Shown: piece after piece, positions 1 through 9,297 of the stretch
Layout of the letters: each line of letters opens with the position of its first letter
Numbering within the stretch: the first letter of the stretch is position 1
Origin: an uncultured Prochlorococcus sp.
GTDB lineage: Bacteria; Cyanobacteriota; Cyanobacteriia; PCC-6307; Cyanobiaceae
NCBI GenBank assembly: GCA_902627325.1
Contig: CACOIM010000001.1
Span: 1 to 64,000, forward strand
DNA length: 64,000 nt
Direction: 5' to 3'
Notes under the pieces: generated by a model
The model's database searches: none
The model's input: only the letters and a program-made list of their open reading frames with translations
What the model was told of the DNA's origin: nothing
Position numbers and translations under genes: made by a program

Positions 1-524
1 GAAGAGAGGTTGCAGTTATCGGTGCCAATAAAGAAGCTATTGAAGAGGCAAATGTTTTAACAAAATTTGCTTCTACTGTTCATTGGATTACCTCAAGTGA
101 TCCAAAGCCCGATAATGAAGAGGCTATGGAACTTATGGAATTATCAAATGTAAAACATTGGAGTAGAACACGTTTACTTGAAATAGCTGGAGATGATATG
201 GGTGTTAATAATATTACTGTTAAAAATAAACAGGAAGAACAACCAATTAATCTTTCATTAGAAGGTGTGTTTGTTTATATGAGTGGATCAAAACCAATTA
301 CAGATTTTGTTGGAGATCAAATTGCGCTTAAAGAGGATGGAGGAGTTATTGTTGACGACTTTATGTCAACTAACTCTGATGGAGTATGGGCTATTGGAGA
401 TATAAGAAATACTCCCTTCAAACAAGCAGTTGTTGCTGCTTCTGATGGATGTATTGCGGCAATGTCAATTGATAGGTATTTAAATAGTAGAAAAAACATT
501 AGAGTTGATTGGATTCATTCTTGA
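1..524 (+). CDS. Thioredoxin reductase family FAD/NAD(P)-binding protein (3' part; 5' end outside window)
   Basis: Frame open from base 3 (REVAVIGANKEAIEEANVLTKFASTVHWITSS...); C-terminal DGVWAIGDIRNTPFKQAVVAASDGCIAAMSIDRYL typical of the TrxR family. Confidence 0.8.
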   Translation, partial: REVAVIGANKEAIEEANVLTKFASTVHWITSSDPKPDNEEAMELMELSNVKHWSRTRLLEIAGDDMGVNNITVKNKQEEQPINLSLEGVFVYMSGSKPITDFVGDQIALKEDGGVIVDDFMSTNSDGVWAIGDIRNTPFKQAVVAASDGCIAAMSIDRYLNSRKNIRVDWIHS

Positions 525-537
525 ATGAATCTTTTTT
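512..537 (+). terminator. Rho-independent-type terminator overlapping the TrxR stop codon
   Basis: GATTCATT-CTTG-AATGAATC followed by T6. Confidence 0.6.
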
Positions 538-541
538 GTTC

Positions 542-823
542 TTATAATGGTGTCGCCTCAGATATATATGCCACTCCACCGTAATAGCTAAGTACAGATC
601 TAATTTCATCTCTCATTTTATTAATTACTTCTTGTTCGCAAAATACAATTACATGTGCATTTGCACCTAGTCCAGTGAATTCCATATCCTCAGTCACTAC
701 TCTTTCCGGACCTCTCCCTGTTGCATGCTTCATTACTGTATAACCAGGAACATCGGCATTCTCCAAAGTGTTTAGGATTGCTTGAAGTTCCCTTTCACTA
801 AAAATTAAATCTAATCTTTTCAT
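542..823 (-). CDS. sbtB: SbtB-like PII-family regulator
   Basis: 93 aa PII-like protein (GYTVMKHATGRGPERV... YYGGVAYISEA) immediately downstream of sbtA. Confidence 0.75.
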   Translation of the reverse strand: MKRLDLIFSERELQAILNTLENADVPGYTVMKHATGRGPERVVTEDMEFTGLGANAHVIVFCEQEVINKMRDEIRSVLSYYGGVAYISEATPL

Positions 824-826
824 TTT

Positions 827-1828
827 TTAAAAGGTTGAAATTGGTATGAATTTATTTACTAAGCTCATATACAAGGGTATCCCCAAAACTATATTGAAAG
901 GAAAAGTAAGACCTAATGTAGTTGAGATGTAATAACTTGATCGTGCTTCAGGTACTGTCATTCTCATAGCTGCAGGAACAGCTAAATAAGATGCACTCGC
1001 ACATAAAACCACAAATAAGAAGGCATTTCCAGTCTCAAGAGATAAAGATTGTGCAACTAACACACCAATAATTGAATTAAATATGGGCATTAGAATTGCA
1101 AATCCTATTAAGAATGAACCTGCTTTCTTTAGGCTTGGTAATCTTTGGGCAGCAACCATTCCCATATCTAATAAGAAAAAACATTCAACTCCATAGAATA
1201 TTGAGTGAGTAAAGGGATACATTTTCTCAACCGCAGATGGATTACTTAAAGAAGTTAAAAATCCAATTATTAGGCTCGTAATCAATAAATATACTGATCC
1301 ATTTAAGAATGATTCATGTAGGATTGAAGATAAATGTAATTTTCTAGATCCTGGACGATTTTTTGGTCCAGCAAATCTAACTAATAAAAGCCCAACTAAA
1401 ATAGCTGGGGATTCCATTAATGCTAAAGCACCAACCATAAATCCATCTGAACCAATGTTTTGGCTAGCTAAGAAACTTTCTGCTGTAATAAAAGTAACCG
1501 CACTTATGGATCCGTAGGATGCAGCAATAGCAGCAGAATTGAAGACATTAAATTTTAGTCTAAGAATTATAAATCCTAAGAGTGGTATTAATAATGACAT
1601 TAAAATTGCTGCACTTAAGGTCAATAAAACTTGGTTGTTAAGGATGCCACTTTCTTGTATACCGATCCCCCCTTTAAATCCAATAGCTAGTAGTAAATAA
1701 AGAGAGAATAATTTAGGTAGTGGAGCAGGTATTTCTAAATCAGATTTGCAAAATACTGCAATAACTCCAATGAAAAAGAAAAGTACAGTTGGTGCAAAAA
1801 TATTTTGAAGTAACAAGCTTAAATCCAT
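827..1828 (-). CDS. sbtA: Sodium-dependent bicarbonate transporter SbtA family
   Basis: 333 aa multi-TM protein (LFSLYLLLAIGFKGG, LLDMGMVAAQRL, CASASYLAVPAAMRMTVPEA). Confidence 0.85.
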   Translation of the reverse strand: MDLSLLLQNIFAPTVLFFFIGVIAVFCKSDLEIPAPLPKLFSLYLLLAIGFKGGIGIQESGILNNQVLLTLSAAILMSLLIPLLGFIILRLKFNVFNSAAIAASYGSISAVTFITAESFLASQNIGSDGFMVGALALMESPAILVGLLLVRFAGPKNRPGSRKLHLSSILHESFLNGSVYLLITSLIIGFLTSLSNPSAVEKMYPFTHSIFYGVECFFLLDMGMVAAQRLPSLKKAGSFLIGFAILMPIFNSIIGVLVAQSLSLETGNAFLFVVLCASASYLAVPAAMRMTVPEARSSYYISTTLGLTFPFNIVLGIPLYMSLVNKFIPISTF

Positions 1829-1832
1829 TGAT

Positions 1833-3491
1833 TTATTTCTTTAGTTCATTAATTGCGACTTGCAAAGCTTCTTTTCTAGTAGTAATAATTCCTTCAACTC
1901 CGAATTTTGATAATCTTTCTTTAACTTTTTCATTGGCTCCTGCTACGAATGCTTTTCTTGAATTATTCTTAGCTTCTTGCATCATATCTTCAATGGCAAG
2001 AGTTGCGGTTACTCCTAGTCTTGGAACATCAGTTATGTCTAATATAAGAATCTTATAATTTCTTACAAGGCTCATCCTATCAGAGATGCCTTTAGCAGCT
2101 CCAAAACTTAAAGGCCCTTTTAGCCTGAATAACATTACTTCACCGGAGCATTTATCAAGTAAATCTTTTTCTTCAGCAGGTAATAAATTTTTAGCTTGGA
2201 TATTCTCTTTATCTAATGGATTATCAGCATCCATACCTTCAAGTTGAGTCTCCGTAATAGAGTCAATAGTAAGCATGTTTGCTATGAATACTCCAACAAG
2301 AACAGCCCATATTAAATCCCAAAAAACAGTCATTAAAAGGACACCGTACATTACTGCAGCAGTTTTAAGGGAGAGTTTATGAGCTCTTCTTAAAAACCCC
2401 CAGTCAATAATATCTAAGCCAACTTTAATAAGTATTCCCGCTAATAAAGCTGTGGGTATCTTTTCAGCTAATGGACCAGCACCAACAAGAACAATTAATA
2501 AAACTAAAGAATGAACCATGCCAGATATAGGTGTTTGACCTCCGGATTTAACATTAATCACAGTCCTCATAGTGGCTCCAGCTCCAGGTAGTCCTGAGAA
2601 AAGTCCAGCAACCGCATTACCTATTCCTTGTCCAATGAGTTCACGATCTGAATTATGTTTGGTTTGTGAGATATTGTCAGCTACTAATGATGTAAGTAAG
2701 GAGTCAATAGCTCCTAATACTGCTAACACTAATCCTGCTTTAAAAATAATAGGCAGATATTTAGTAAAACTTGGTAGGCTTAAAGATGGCACACCTTTTG
2801 GTATTTCACCAATCCTATCTAAGGCACTATCACCAAAAATTACTATAGATAAAGGGGTAACTATTAATAATGCCAATAGGGGAGAGGGAACCCATTCACT
2901 AATTTTTCTTGGAGTTAGGAAGACTATTCCTAATGTCATAATGGCGACTCCTATTGCTGCACCATTGGGTTCAAAATTAGAAAATACTGTCCTGAGAGAT
3001 TCAATTACCCCTCCACGAGTACCTATCCCTAATAACGGCCCGATTTGTAGAGCAATAATAATTACTCCGATACCCGACATAAAGCCTGAGACAACCGAGT
3101 ATGGAACAAGAGTTATATACTTACCAAGTTTTAAAATGCCAAATAGGATTTGAAATAATCCGCCAATGACAACTGCTGCCATTACTAAAGGCAAAATTTG
3201 ACCAGCGGAGAGATCTCTAGGAACTCCTACAGCTGCTAAACCAGCCACTACTCCAGCGACTGTTACGCTCATTGGTCCAGTAGGGCCACTTACTTGAGCC
3301 GGAGTCCCCCCGAAAAGTGCAGCTAAAAATCCTACGACAACTGCGCCGTATAACCCATAGATTGCACCACCAGGACCCAGTGCTGCATTGCCAAATGCTA
3401 AAGCAAGAGGCAAGGCTACAACTGCAGCCGTAATGCCTCCAAGAACATCTCCACGTATATTTCTGAGATGAAATCCGTTGATTAAGCTCAA
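1833..3491 (-). CDS. bicA: SulP family bicarbonate transporter, BicA-like, with C-terminal STAS domain
   Basis: SulP core (GGITAAVVALPLALAFG, GPTGPMSVTVAGV, GLPGAGATMRTVINVKSGGQTPISGM) and STAS tail. Confidence 0.85.
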   Translation of the reverse strand: MSLINGFHLRNIRGDVLGGITAAVVALPLALAFGNAALGPGGAIYGLYGAVVVGFLAALFGGTPAQVSGPTGPMSVTVAGVVAGLAAVGVPRDLSAGQILPLVMAAVVIGGLFQILFGILKLGKYITLVPYSVVSGFMSGIGVIIIALQIGPLLGIGTRGGVIESLRTVFSNFEPNGAAIGVAIMTLGIVFLTPRKISEWVPSPLLALLIVTPLSIVIFGDSALDRIGEIPKGVPSLSLPSFTKYLPIIFKAGLVLAVLGAIDSLLTSLVADNISQTKHNSDRELIGQGIGNAVAGLFSGLPGAGATMRTVINVKSGGQTPISGMVHSLVLLIVLVGAGPLAEKIPTALLAGILIKVGLDIIDWGFLRRAHKLSLKTAAVMYGVLLMTVFWDLIWAVLVGVFIANMLTIDSITETQLEGMDADNPLDKENIQAKNLLPAEEKDLLDKCSGEVMLFRLKGPLSFGAAKGISDRMSLVRNYKILILDITDVPRLGVTATLAIEDMMQEAKNNSRKAFVAGANEKVKERLSKFGVEGIITTRKEALQVAINELKK

Positions 3492-3630
3492 AGAAATTCT
3501 CCTTAAAATAAAGAATATTAATTTAAAATTTTATCTTGTTATGAACACAATTTGTTAAAACATTCAATTAGTGCAAAAAAAATCAATAAATGTTTTCTTT
3601 AATTTTAAAGAAATTTGATTAATTTTATTC

Positions 3631-3693
3631 AAAAAAGCTTTTGTTTATCTAATTAGTTATGTAACCTAAAATCTAATTATTAAAAGCTTTTTT
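3631..3693. repeat. Inverted repeat AAAAAAGCTTTT ... AAAAGCTTTTTT in the bicA-hemB intergenic region
   Basis: 12-bp perfect inverted arms at 3631-3642 and 3682-3693. Confidence 0.6.
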
Positions 3694-3745
3694 ATTTAAG
3701 AGTTATTTAAGTAAAATAGATTATCTAAAATTGCAAAATATCCCA

Positions 3746-4747
3746 ATGAATTCTTTTATTAGGCCAAGACGTTTAAGAAGAACGGAAGCTATTAGGCAAA
3801 TGGTGCAAGAGACAAAAATTCAACCTGAAGATTTTATTTATCCTCTATTCGTTCATAACAAAGACTACAAAGAAGAGATTTCGGCAATGCCTGGAATTTA
3901 TAGATGGGATATTTCCGGTTTAATAAAGGAGGTTTTTCGTGCTTGGGAGTTAGGTATTAAATGTATTGTTTTATTTCCTAAAGTAGATGACTCTTTAAAA
4001 ACTGAAGATGGAGCAGAATGTTTTAATGAAGCCGGAATAATTCCAACAGTAATTAGAAAAATAAAACAGGAAATACCTGAAATGGCAATAATGACTGATG
4101 TCGCACTAGATCCATATTCATGTGACGGGCATGATGGATTAGTTGACCAAGAGGGTAACATTCTGAATGATGAGACTATAGAAATACTTACAAAACAAGC
4201 TTTAACTCAAGCTAGTGCAGGTGCAGATTTTATTGGACCAAGTGACATGATGGACGGAAGAGTTGGAGCTATAAGACAGTCACTTGATAAAAATGGTTTT
4301 AAAGAAGTAGGCATTATTAGTTATACGGCTAAATATTCTTCTGCTTATTACGGTCCTTTTAGAACCGCTCTAGATTCAGCTCCAAGATTAAATTCTAATA
4401 AAAAGATTCCTACTAATAAATCCAGTTATCAAATGGATCCCGCAAATACTAAGGAAGCTTTTATAGAGTCTGCTCTTGATCAATATGAAGGTGCAGATAT
4501 ATTGATGGTTAAACCTGGATTATCTTATTTAGATATAATTTATAGGCTAAATAATTTTTCTAACAAACCAATAGCAGCTTACAATGTCAGTGGAGAGTAC
4601 TCAATGATTAAAGCTGCTTCACTAAAAGGTTGGATAGATGAAAAAGATGTTGTACTTGAAACTTTACTTAGTTTTAAGAGAGCAGGAGCTAAATTAATAC
4701 TTACTTATCATGCTTGTGATGCTGCTACTTGGCTTAAAAAGACTTAA
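3746..4747 (+). CDS. hemB: Delta-aminolevulinic acid dehydratase (porphobilinogen synthase)
   Basis: RPRRLRR N-terminus, DVALDPYSCDGHDG, GADFIGPSDMMDGRVGAIR, ILMVKPGLSYLDII; ATG at 3746 preferred over TTG at 3731. Confidence 0.95.
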   Translation: MNSFIRPRRLRRTEAIRQMVQETKIQPEDFIYPLFVHNKDYKEEISAMPGIYRWDISGLIKEVFRAWELGIKCIVLFPKVDDSLKTEDGAECFNEAGIIPTVIRKIKQEIPEMAIMTDVALDPYSCDGHDGLVDQEGNILNDETIEILTKQALTQASAGADFIGPSDMMDGRVGAIRQSLDKNGFKEVGIISYTAKYSSAYYGPFRTALDSAPRLNSNKKIPTNKSSYQMDPANTKEAFIESALDQYEGADILMVKPGLSYLDIIYRLNNFSNKPIAAYNVSGEYSMIKAASLKGWIDEKDVVLETLLSFKRAGAKLILTYHACDAATWLKKT

Positions 4748-4802
4748 AAACTCATTAAATTAAAATTTATTGTTTATTCTTATATTAATAATTTAAAAAA
4801 TT

Positions 4803-5195
4803 TTGAAATTAGAAAACTCAAAAGGTGTTGAAAGAATAGGCCACACAGCTTTGCGGGTGAAAGATCTTGACAGATCGAAATCCTTTTATATGAACTTGGG
4901 AATGAATTTGATATGGGATGATAAGGATTGGTGCTATCTAGAAGCAGGAAGAGGAAAAGATGGATTAGCTTTGCTTGGCCCAACTTATAAGGCTGCAGGT
5001 CCTCACTTAGCTTTTCATTTTGAAGATAAAAAAGAAATAGAAAAAATCCATTATGATTTGAAGAATTCTGGTTTAAAAGTGGGCGCTATTCATGATCACA
5101 GAGACGGAACGGCTTCTTTTTATATGCAAGATACTGAGGGTAATTGGCTAGAAATGCTTTATGTGCCTGATGGTGGAATTAAATCAAATATTTGA
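4803..5195 (+). CDS. Glyoxalase I / VOC family protein
   Basis: RIGHTALRVKDLDRSKSFYMNLG ... FYMQDTEGNWLEML; TTG start. Confidence 0.85.
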   Translation: MKLENSKGVERIGHTALRVKDLDRSKSFYMNLGMNLIWDDKDWCYLEAGRGKDGLALLGPTYKAAGPHLAFHFEDKKEIEKIHYDLKNSGLKVGAIHDHRDGTASFYMQDTEGNWLEMLYVPDGGIKSNI

Positions 5196-5203
5196 AAAAA
5201 TAA

Positions 5204-7618
5204 ATGATTGAAGAAAATAATGTAAAAAAAGATTCTTTAGTTGGCAATCTGACAAATGAATCTTTAGAACTTTTGGAATGGCCATTATTAAAAAAGCAAC
5301 TTTCTTCTTTTGCTTCTACTCCAATGGGTAAAAAATCAATAATTGATTTTGAAATCCCATCAAGATTAGAGGATACTCAATATTTGTTAGATCAAACAAA
5401 GGAGATTTATTCATTAGAGAATGAATATGATCAAAACATTCATTTTGAAGGTGTATTTGATATTAAAAAAAATACCGAGACTTGTTTTAAAGGAGGAGTA
5501 ATTAGTTCTGTTGAACTTTTAGAAATTGCTGATACTATTGCCGCTGCAAGAAAGTTAAAGAAAACTATCATAAATTTTGAATTAAGACCACAGTTATCTT
5601 CCCTTTTGGAGAAATTAGTCGATCATATTGAATTAGAAAAAATCCTAAAAAATGGTATTGAAAATAATGGAAGAATATCTGACAGAGCCTGCCCAAAACT
5701 TTCTGATTTGAGAAAGCAATTAATTTCAATCAAAAATGAGAGGCGTCTAATATTAGATAAAATAATCTATAAAAATAGTAACTATATACAGGATGCAATA
5801 ATAAGTGAGAGAGTTGGGAGACCTGTATTAGCAATAAAAGTAAATTTTATTAATAAATTCAAGGGAATTATTCATGACTCATCTTCCTCAGGGAATACAA
5901 TTTACATTGAGCCAGATGCAGTCGTTGCAAAAGGAAACAAAATTGCATCATGTAAAGCAAACATTGCGAGTGAAGAATTTAAGTTATTAAAGTCCTGGGC
6001 TAATCTTATTTCAGAAAATAAAGATACTCTTTTTTTACTGTCTGATATCTTATTAAGTATTGAAAAGGCTCACATTCGAGCACGATATTCAAGATGGATT
6101 AAAGGTCGTCCTCCTAAATTTGTAAATGATTTAAATATTCAAATTACAGGTTTTACTCATCCTTTACTTTTGTGGGAAAACAAAAATAATTATTCTCATA
6201 AGATAACTCCCATAGATTTTTATATTAAAAAAAATACCAAAGTTGTATCTATCACTGGCCCAAATACTGGAGGCAAAACTGCTGCACTAAAAGGAATTGG
6301 GATAGCTACATTAATGGCTAAGTCAGGATTATTTATTCCGGCAAACGATCAACCAGTGATACCATTTTATGCAAATATCTATGCTGATATTGGAGATGAT
6401 CAATCATTGCAAGAAAATCTTTCTACTTTTAGCGGACATATTTTGAGAATTAAAAAAATTTTTGATGCTTTATCGATTAAACAGGGATTATCTATTGTTT
6501 TGCTAGATGAAATTGGTTCTGGTACAGATCCTGAAGAGGGGACTGCCTTAGCTATTTCCCTTCTTGAGGAGTTTGCAAACAAATCTGACTTAACTGTAGC
6601 TACAACGCATTATGGTGAAATTAAAGCGCTTAAATATAAAGATTCTCGGTTTGAAAATGTTTCTGTCAGTTTTGATGAAGAATCTTTAAAACCGACATAT
6701 ACATTAAATTGGGGGATCCCAGGTAGAAGTAATGCATTAACAATTGCGAGTAAATTTGGAATCAACCAGAAAATTATTGATCAAGCTTCTAACTACTTAA
6801 TCCCAAAGGAAACAGACAATATAAATAAAATCATTAAAGGGCTAGAAGAACAAAGAACAAAACAGCAAAGAGCCTCTGAAGAAGCTGCGGCCCTTATCGC
6901 TAGGACTGAAATTCTTTATGAAGAATTAAATAATAATTATAAATATCAAAAGTCTCACGCTAAAGAGATACTGGCTAGAGAAAAAGAAAAATTAACTAAA
7001 TCAATTAAAAAAGCGAAGTTAGAAGTTGTAACACTAATTGAAAAATTAAGAAATAAAAATGCTACTGGTGAAGACTCTAGAAGAATTGGCAACAGGTTAA
7101 AAGAAATTGAGAAACAATTTATTAGTGATAATGGACAAAAAATTGAGAATTTATCATGGAGACCTAAAATTGGAGATTTTGTAAAAATAAAATCTCTTAA
7201 TAGCCGTGGCAGAATAATTTCATCCGACGAAAAAACTCAAACATTTACAGTCAATTGTGGATCTTTTAATAGTGTTTTGTCTGTTTCTGAACTGCAAGGC
7301 ATTAATGGAGAACAATCAAATATAAAAACAACGAAGTTTCAAATTAATTCTTCAAAAGATGATTATACATTTGCTAAAGTAAGAACTACAAAAAATACTA
7401 TTGATGTTAGGGGGTTAAGAGTCCATGAAGCAGAAATTTTAGTTGAAGAAAAAATTAGAAAATTTCATGGTCCACTATGGATTATTCACGGTATTGGTAC
7501 AGGTAAATTAAAAAGAGGTATAAAAGATTGGCTCTCAGAATTAGATTATATTGATAAGCTAGAGGATGCAGCGCCTTCAGAAGGTGGTTCTGGCTGTACA
7601 GTCGCTTGGATCAAATAG
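5204..7618 (+). CDS. mutS2: MutS2 family protein with C-terminal Smr domain
   Basis: Walker A TGPNTGGKTAALK, LLDEIGSGTDPEEG, Smr domain IDVRGLRVHEAE ... IIHGIGTGKLKRGI. Confidence 0.95.
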   Translation: MIEENNVKKDSLVGNLTNESLELLEWPLLKKQLSSFASTPMGKKSIIDFEIPSRLEDTQYLLDQTKEIYSLENEYDQNIHFEGVFDIKKNTETCFKGGVISSVELLEIADTIAAARKLKKTIINFELRPQLSSLLEKLVDHIELEKILKNGIENNGRISDRACPKLSDLRKQLISIKNERRLILDKIIYKNSNYIQDAIISERVGRPVLAIKVNFINKFKGIIHDSSSSGNTIYIEPDAVVAKGNKIASCKANIASEEFKLLKSWANLISENKDTLFLLSDILLSIEKAHIRARYSRWIKGRPPKFVNDLNIQITGFTHPLLLWENKNNYSHKITPIDFYIKKNTKVVSITGPNTGGKTAALKGIGIATLMAKSGLFIPANDQPVIPFYANIYADIGDDQSLQENLSTFSGHILRIKKIFDALSIKQGLSIVLLDEIGSGTDPEEGTALAISLLEEFANKSDLTVATTHYGEIKALKYKDSRFENVSVSFDEESLKPTYTLNWGIPGRSNALTIASKFGINQKIIDQASNYLIPKETDNINKIIKGLEEQRTKQQRASEEAAALIARTEILYEELNNNYKYQKSHAKEILAREKEKLTKSIKKAKLEVVTLIEKLRNKNATGEDSRRIGNRLKEIEKQFISDNGQKIENLSWRPKIGDFVKIKSLNSRGRIISSDEKTQTFTVNCGSFNSVLSVSELQGINGEQSNIKTTKFQINSSKDDYTFAKVRTTKNTIDVRGLRVHEAEILVEEKIRKFHGPLWIIHGIGTGKLKRGIKDWLSELDYIDKLEDAAPSEGGSGCTVAWIK

Positions 7619-7660
7619 AATTCATTTATTAAATCTATCAATTTTCATCCTAAAACCAAC

Positions 7661-8644
7661 GTGCATTTTATTGATCAAGCAGAAGTTATTCTTAAAGCGG
7701 GTAAAGGTGGAGATGGCATAGTTTCTTTTAGAAGAGAAAAGTTTGTTCCTGCAGGTGGACCTTCAGGAGGTAATGGAGGGAAAGGAGGATCAATTATATT
7801 TATAGCTGACAATAATCTGCAAACTTTGCTTGATTTCAAGTTTAATAGGGAGATCAGAGCAAAAGATGGAATCAAAGGTGGTCCTAACAAAAGAACAGGT
7901 GCTCGTGGAGAGGATAGGATTTTAAAAGTGCCATGTGGCACAGAGATTAGAGATTCAAAGACCGGAATAATTTTAGGGGATTTAGTTGATAATAATGAAC
8001 AAGTTATAATAGCTTACGGCGGTAGAGGGGGATTAGGAAATTCTCATTTTCTAAGTAATTCCAATAGAGCTCCTGAATTTTGTATTGATGGAAGAGAAGG
8101 CGAGATTTGGCATGTAAAACTGGAATTAAAATTAATTGCTCAAGTTGGAATTATTGGATTACCCAATGCTGGAAAAAGTACATTAATAACTTCGCTATCA
8201 TCAGCCCGCCCAAAGATTGCGGACTATCCTTTCACTACCCTAATCCCAAATCTTGGTGTGGTAAGAAAACCTGATGGTAATGGTTGTTTATTTGCTGATA
8301 TACCAGGATTAATATCAGGAGCTGCTGAAGGTATTGGTTTAGGGCATGATTTTCTAAGACATATTGAAAGGACAAAAATTTTGATACATTTAATTGATGT
8401 ATTTGCAGATGATCCAATAAACGATTTTTTAATTATTGATGATGAACTAAAAAAATATGGCAATGGGTTGATTGATAAGTATCGAATTGTTGTTTTTAAT
8501 AAAATGGAATTAGTTGAAGCAGAATATTTGAAATCGATAACTAAAAAGTTAGAAAATTTATCCAAAAAGAAAGTTTTAGTTATTTCTTCATCATTGCGAA
8601 AAGGGTTGACCCAGCTTTTGTCTGAGGTTTGGGAAAAAGTTTAA
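7661..8644 (+). CDS. obgE: GTPase Obg
   Basis: Gly-rich Obg fold ([30 protein letters not shown]), G1 [12 protein letters not shown] start. Confidence 0.95.
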   Translation: MHFIDQAEVILKAGKGGDGIVSFRREKFVPAGGPSGGNGGKGGSIIFIADNNLQTLLDFKFNREIRAKDGIKGGPNKRTGARGEDRILKVPCGTEIRDSKTGIILGDLVDNNEQVIIAYGGRGGLGNSHFLSNSNRAPEFCIDGREGEIWHVKLELKLIAQVGIIGLPNAGKSTLITSLSSARPKIADYPFTTLIPNLGVVRKPDGNGCLFADIPGLISGAAEGIGLGHDFLRHIERTKILIHLIDVFADDPINDFLIIDDELKKYGNGLIDKYRIVVFNKMELVEAEYLKSITKKLENLSKKKVLVISSSLRKGLTQLLSEVWEKV

Positions 8645-8731
8645 GATTGCAAATCAAAAGATTTGTAAAATTAAATACTTGATTTTGGTTATAAATTTGG
8701 TCATTAATAAGATATTGAGCTAACACAATTT

Positions 8732-8914
8732 ATGAACTTTTATAGTTGCTTTGATAAATCAGGAAAAGTGATTGCAAGATGCCAAACGATTCAAGATATT
8801 GAGGTTTTAAAAAAAATGGGCAGACCAATAGTAGAAGTCAAAGAAATGAAAAATGAAGAATCAGTGGTTTGCACTTTAACAGGTAGTCCATCAGACTACA
8901 ATATGGATTACTAA
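8732..8914 (+). CDS. Small conserved hypothetical protein (60 aa)
   Basis: Complete ATG ORF between obgE and cp12, followed by a terminator; family not identified. Confidence 0.55.
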   Translation: MNFYSCFDKSGKVIARCQTIQDIEVLKKMGRPIVEVKEMKNEESVVCTLTGSPSDYNMDY

Positions 8915-8949
8915 AAAAAAATGGGCTCTAAACCCATTCTTTTTTTTTA
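8912..8949 (+). terminator. Rho-independent terminator, possibly bidirectional
   Basis: A-run, ATGGG-CTCTAAA-CCCAT, then T-run, between convergent ORFs. Confidence 0.7.
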
Positions 8950-8965
8950 TTTGAGCGATTATTTA

Positions 8966-9184
8966 TCAGTCGTCATAGACTAAACATTCTGGCTCATCTG
9001 GGTTTGCTTCGCAGAATAGCTCGAGTGCATTAGGGTCATGTTTGTCATCTGGATGATGGTCCTTATATTCTTCTAATTCCTTAAGTTCTTCAGTAAGATG
9101 TCTTACTTTTGGAAGGTTACCTGCTGCTTTGGCAGATTCAATTTCTGATTGATCTTTTTTGATGTGCTCGTCGATGGATTTCAT
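8966..9184 (-). CDS. cp12: CP12-like Calvin cycle regulator
   Basis: C-terminal FCEANPDEPECLVYDD matches the CP12 C-terminal Cys loop; start taken at MKSIDEHIKK. Confidence 0.8.
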   Translation of the reverse strand: MKSIDEHIKKDQSEIESAKAAGNLPKVRHLTEELKELEEYKDHHPDDKHDPNALELFCEANPDEPECLVYDD

Positions 9185-9297
9185 TTTCTGACTTCCTGAA
9201 TGAGTAATTAAATACACAATAGTGAATTAATTCATAAAATGCATCCCATATAAGTTGAAATAATGATTAATCAGTAATTAAATAAAAAATTCGAAAA

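Noticed and set aside
2572-3153. 193-aa plus-strand ORF
   Set aside because: Antisense to the strongly supported bicA; proline/serine-rich shadow ORF with no recognisable domain.
7675-7941. 88-aa minus-strand ORF
   Set aside because: Antisense to the glycine-rich obgE N-terminus; the Gly/Pro complement creates a false open frame.
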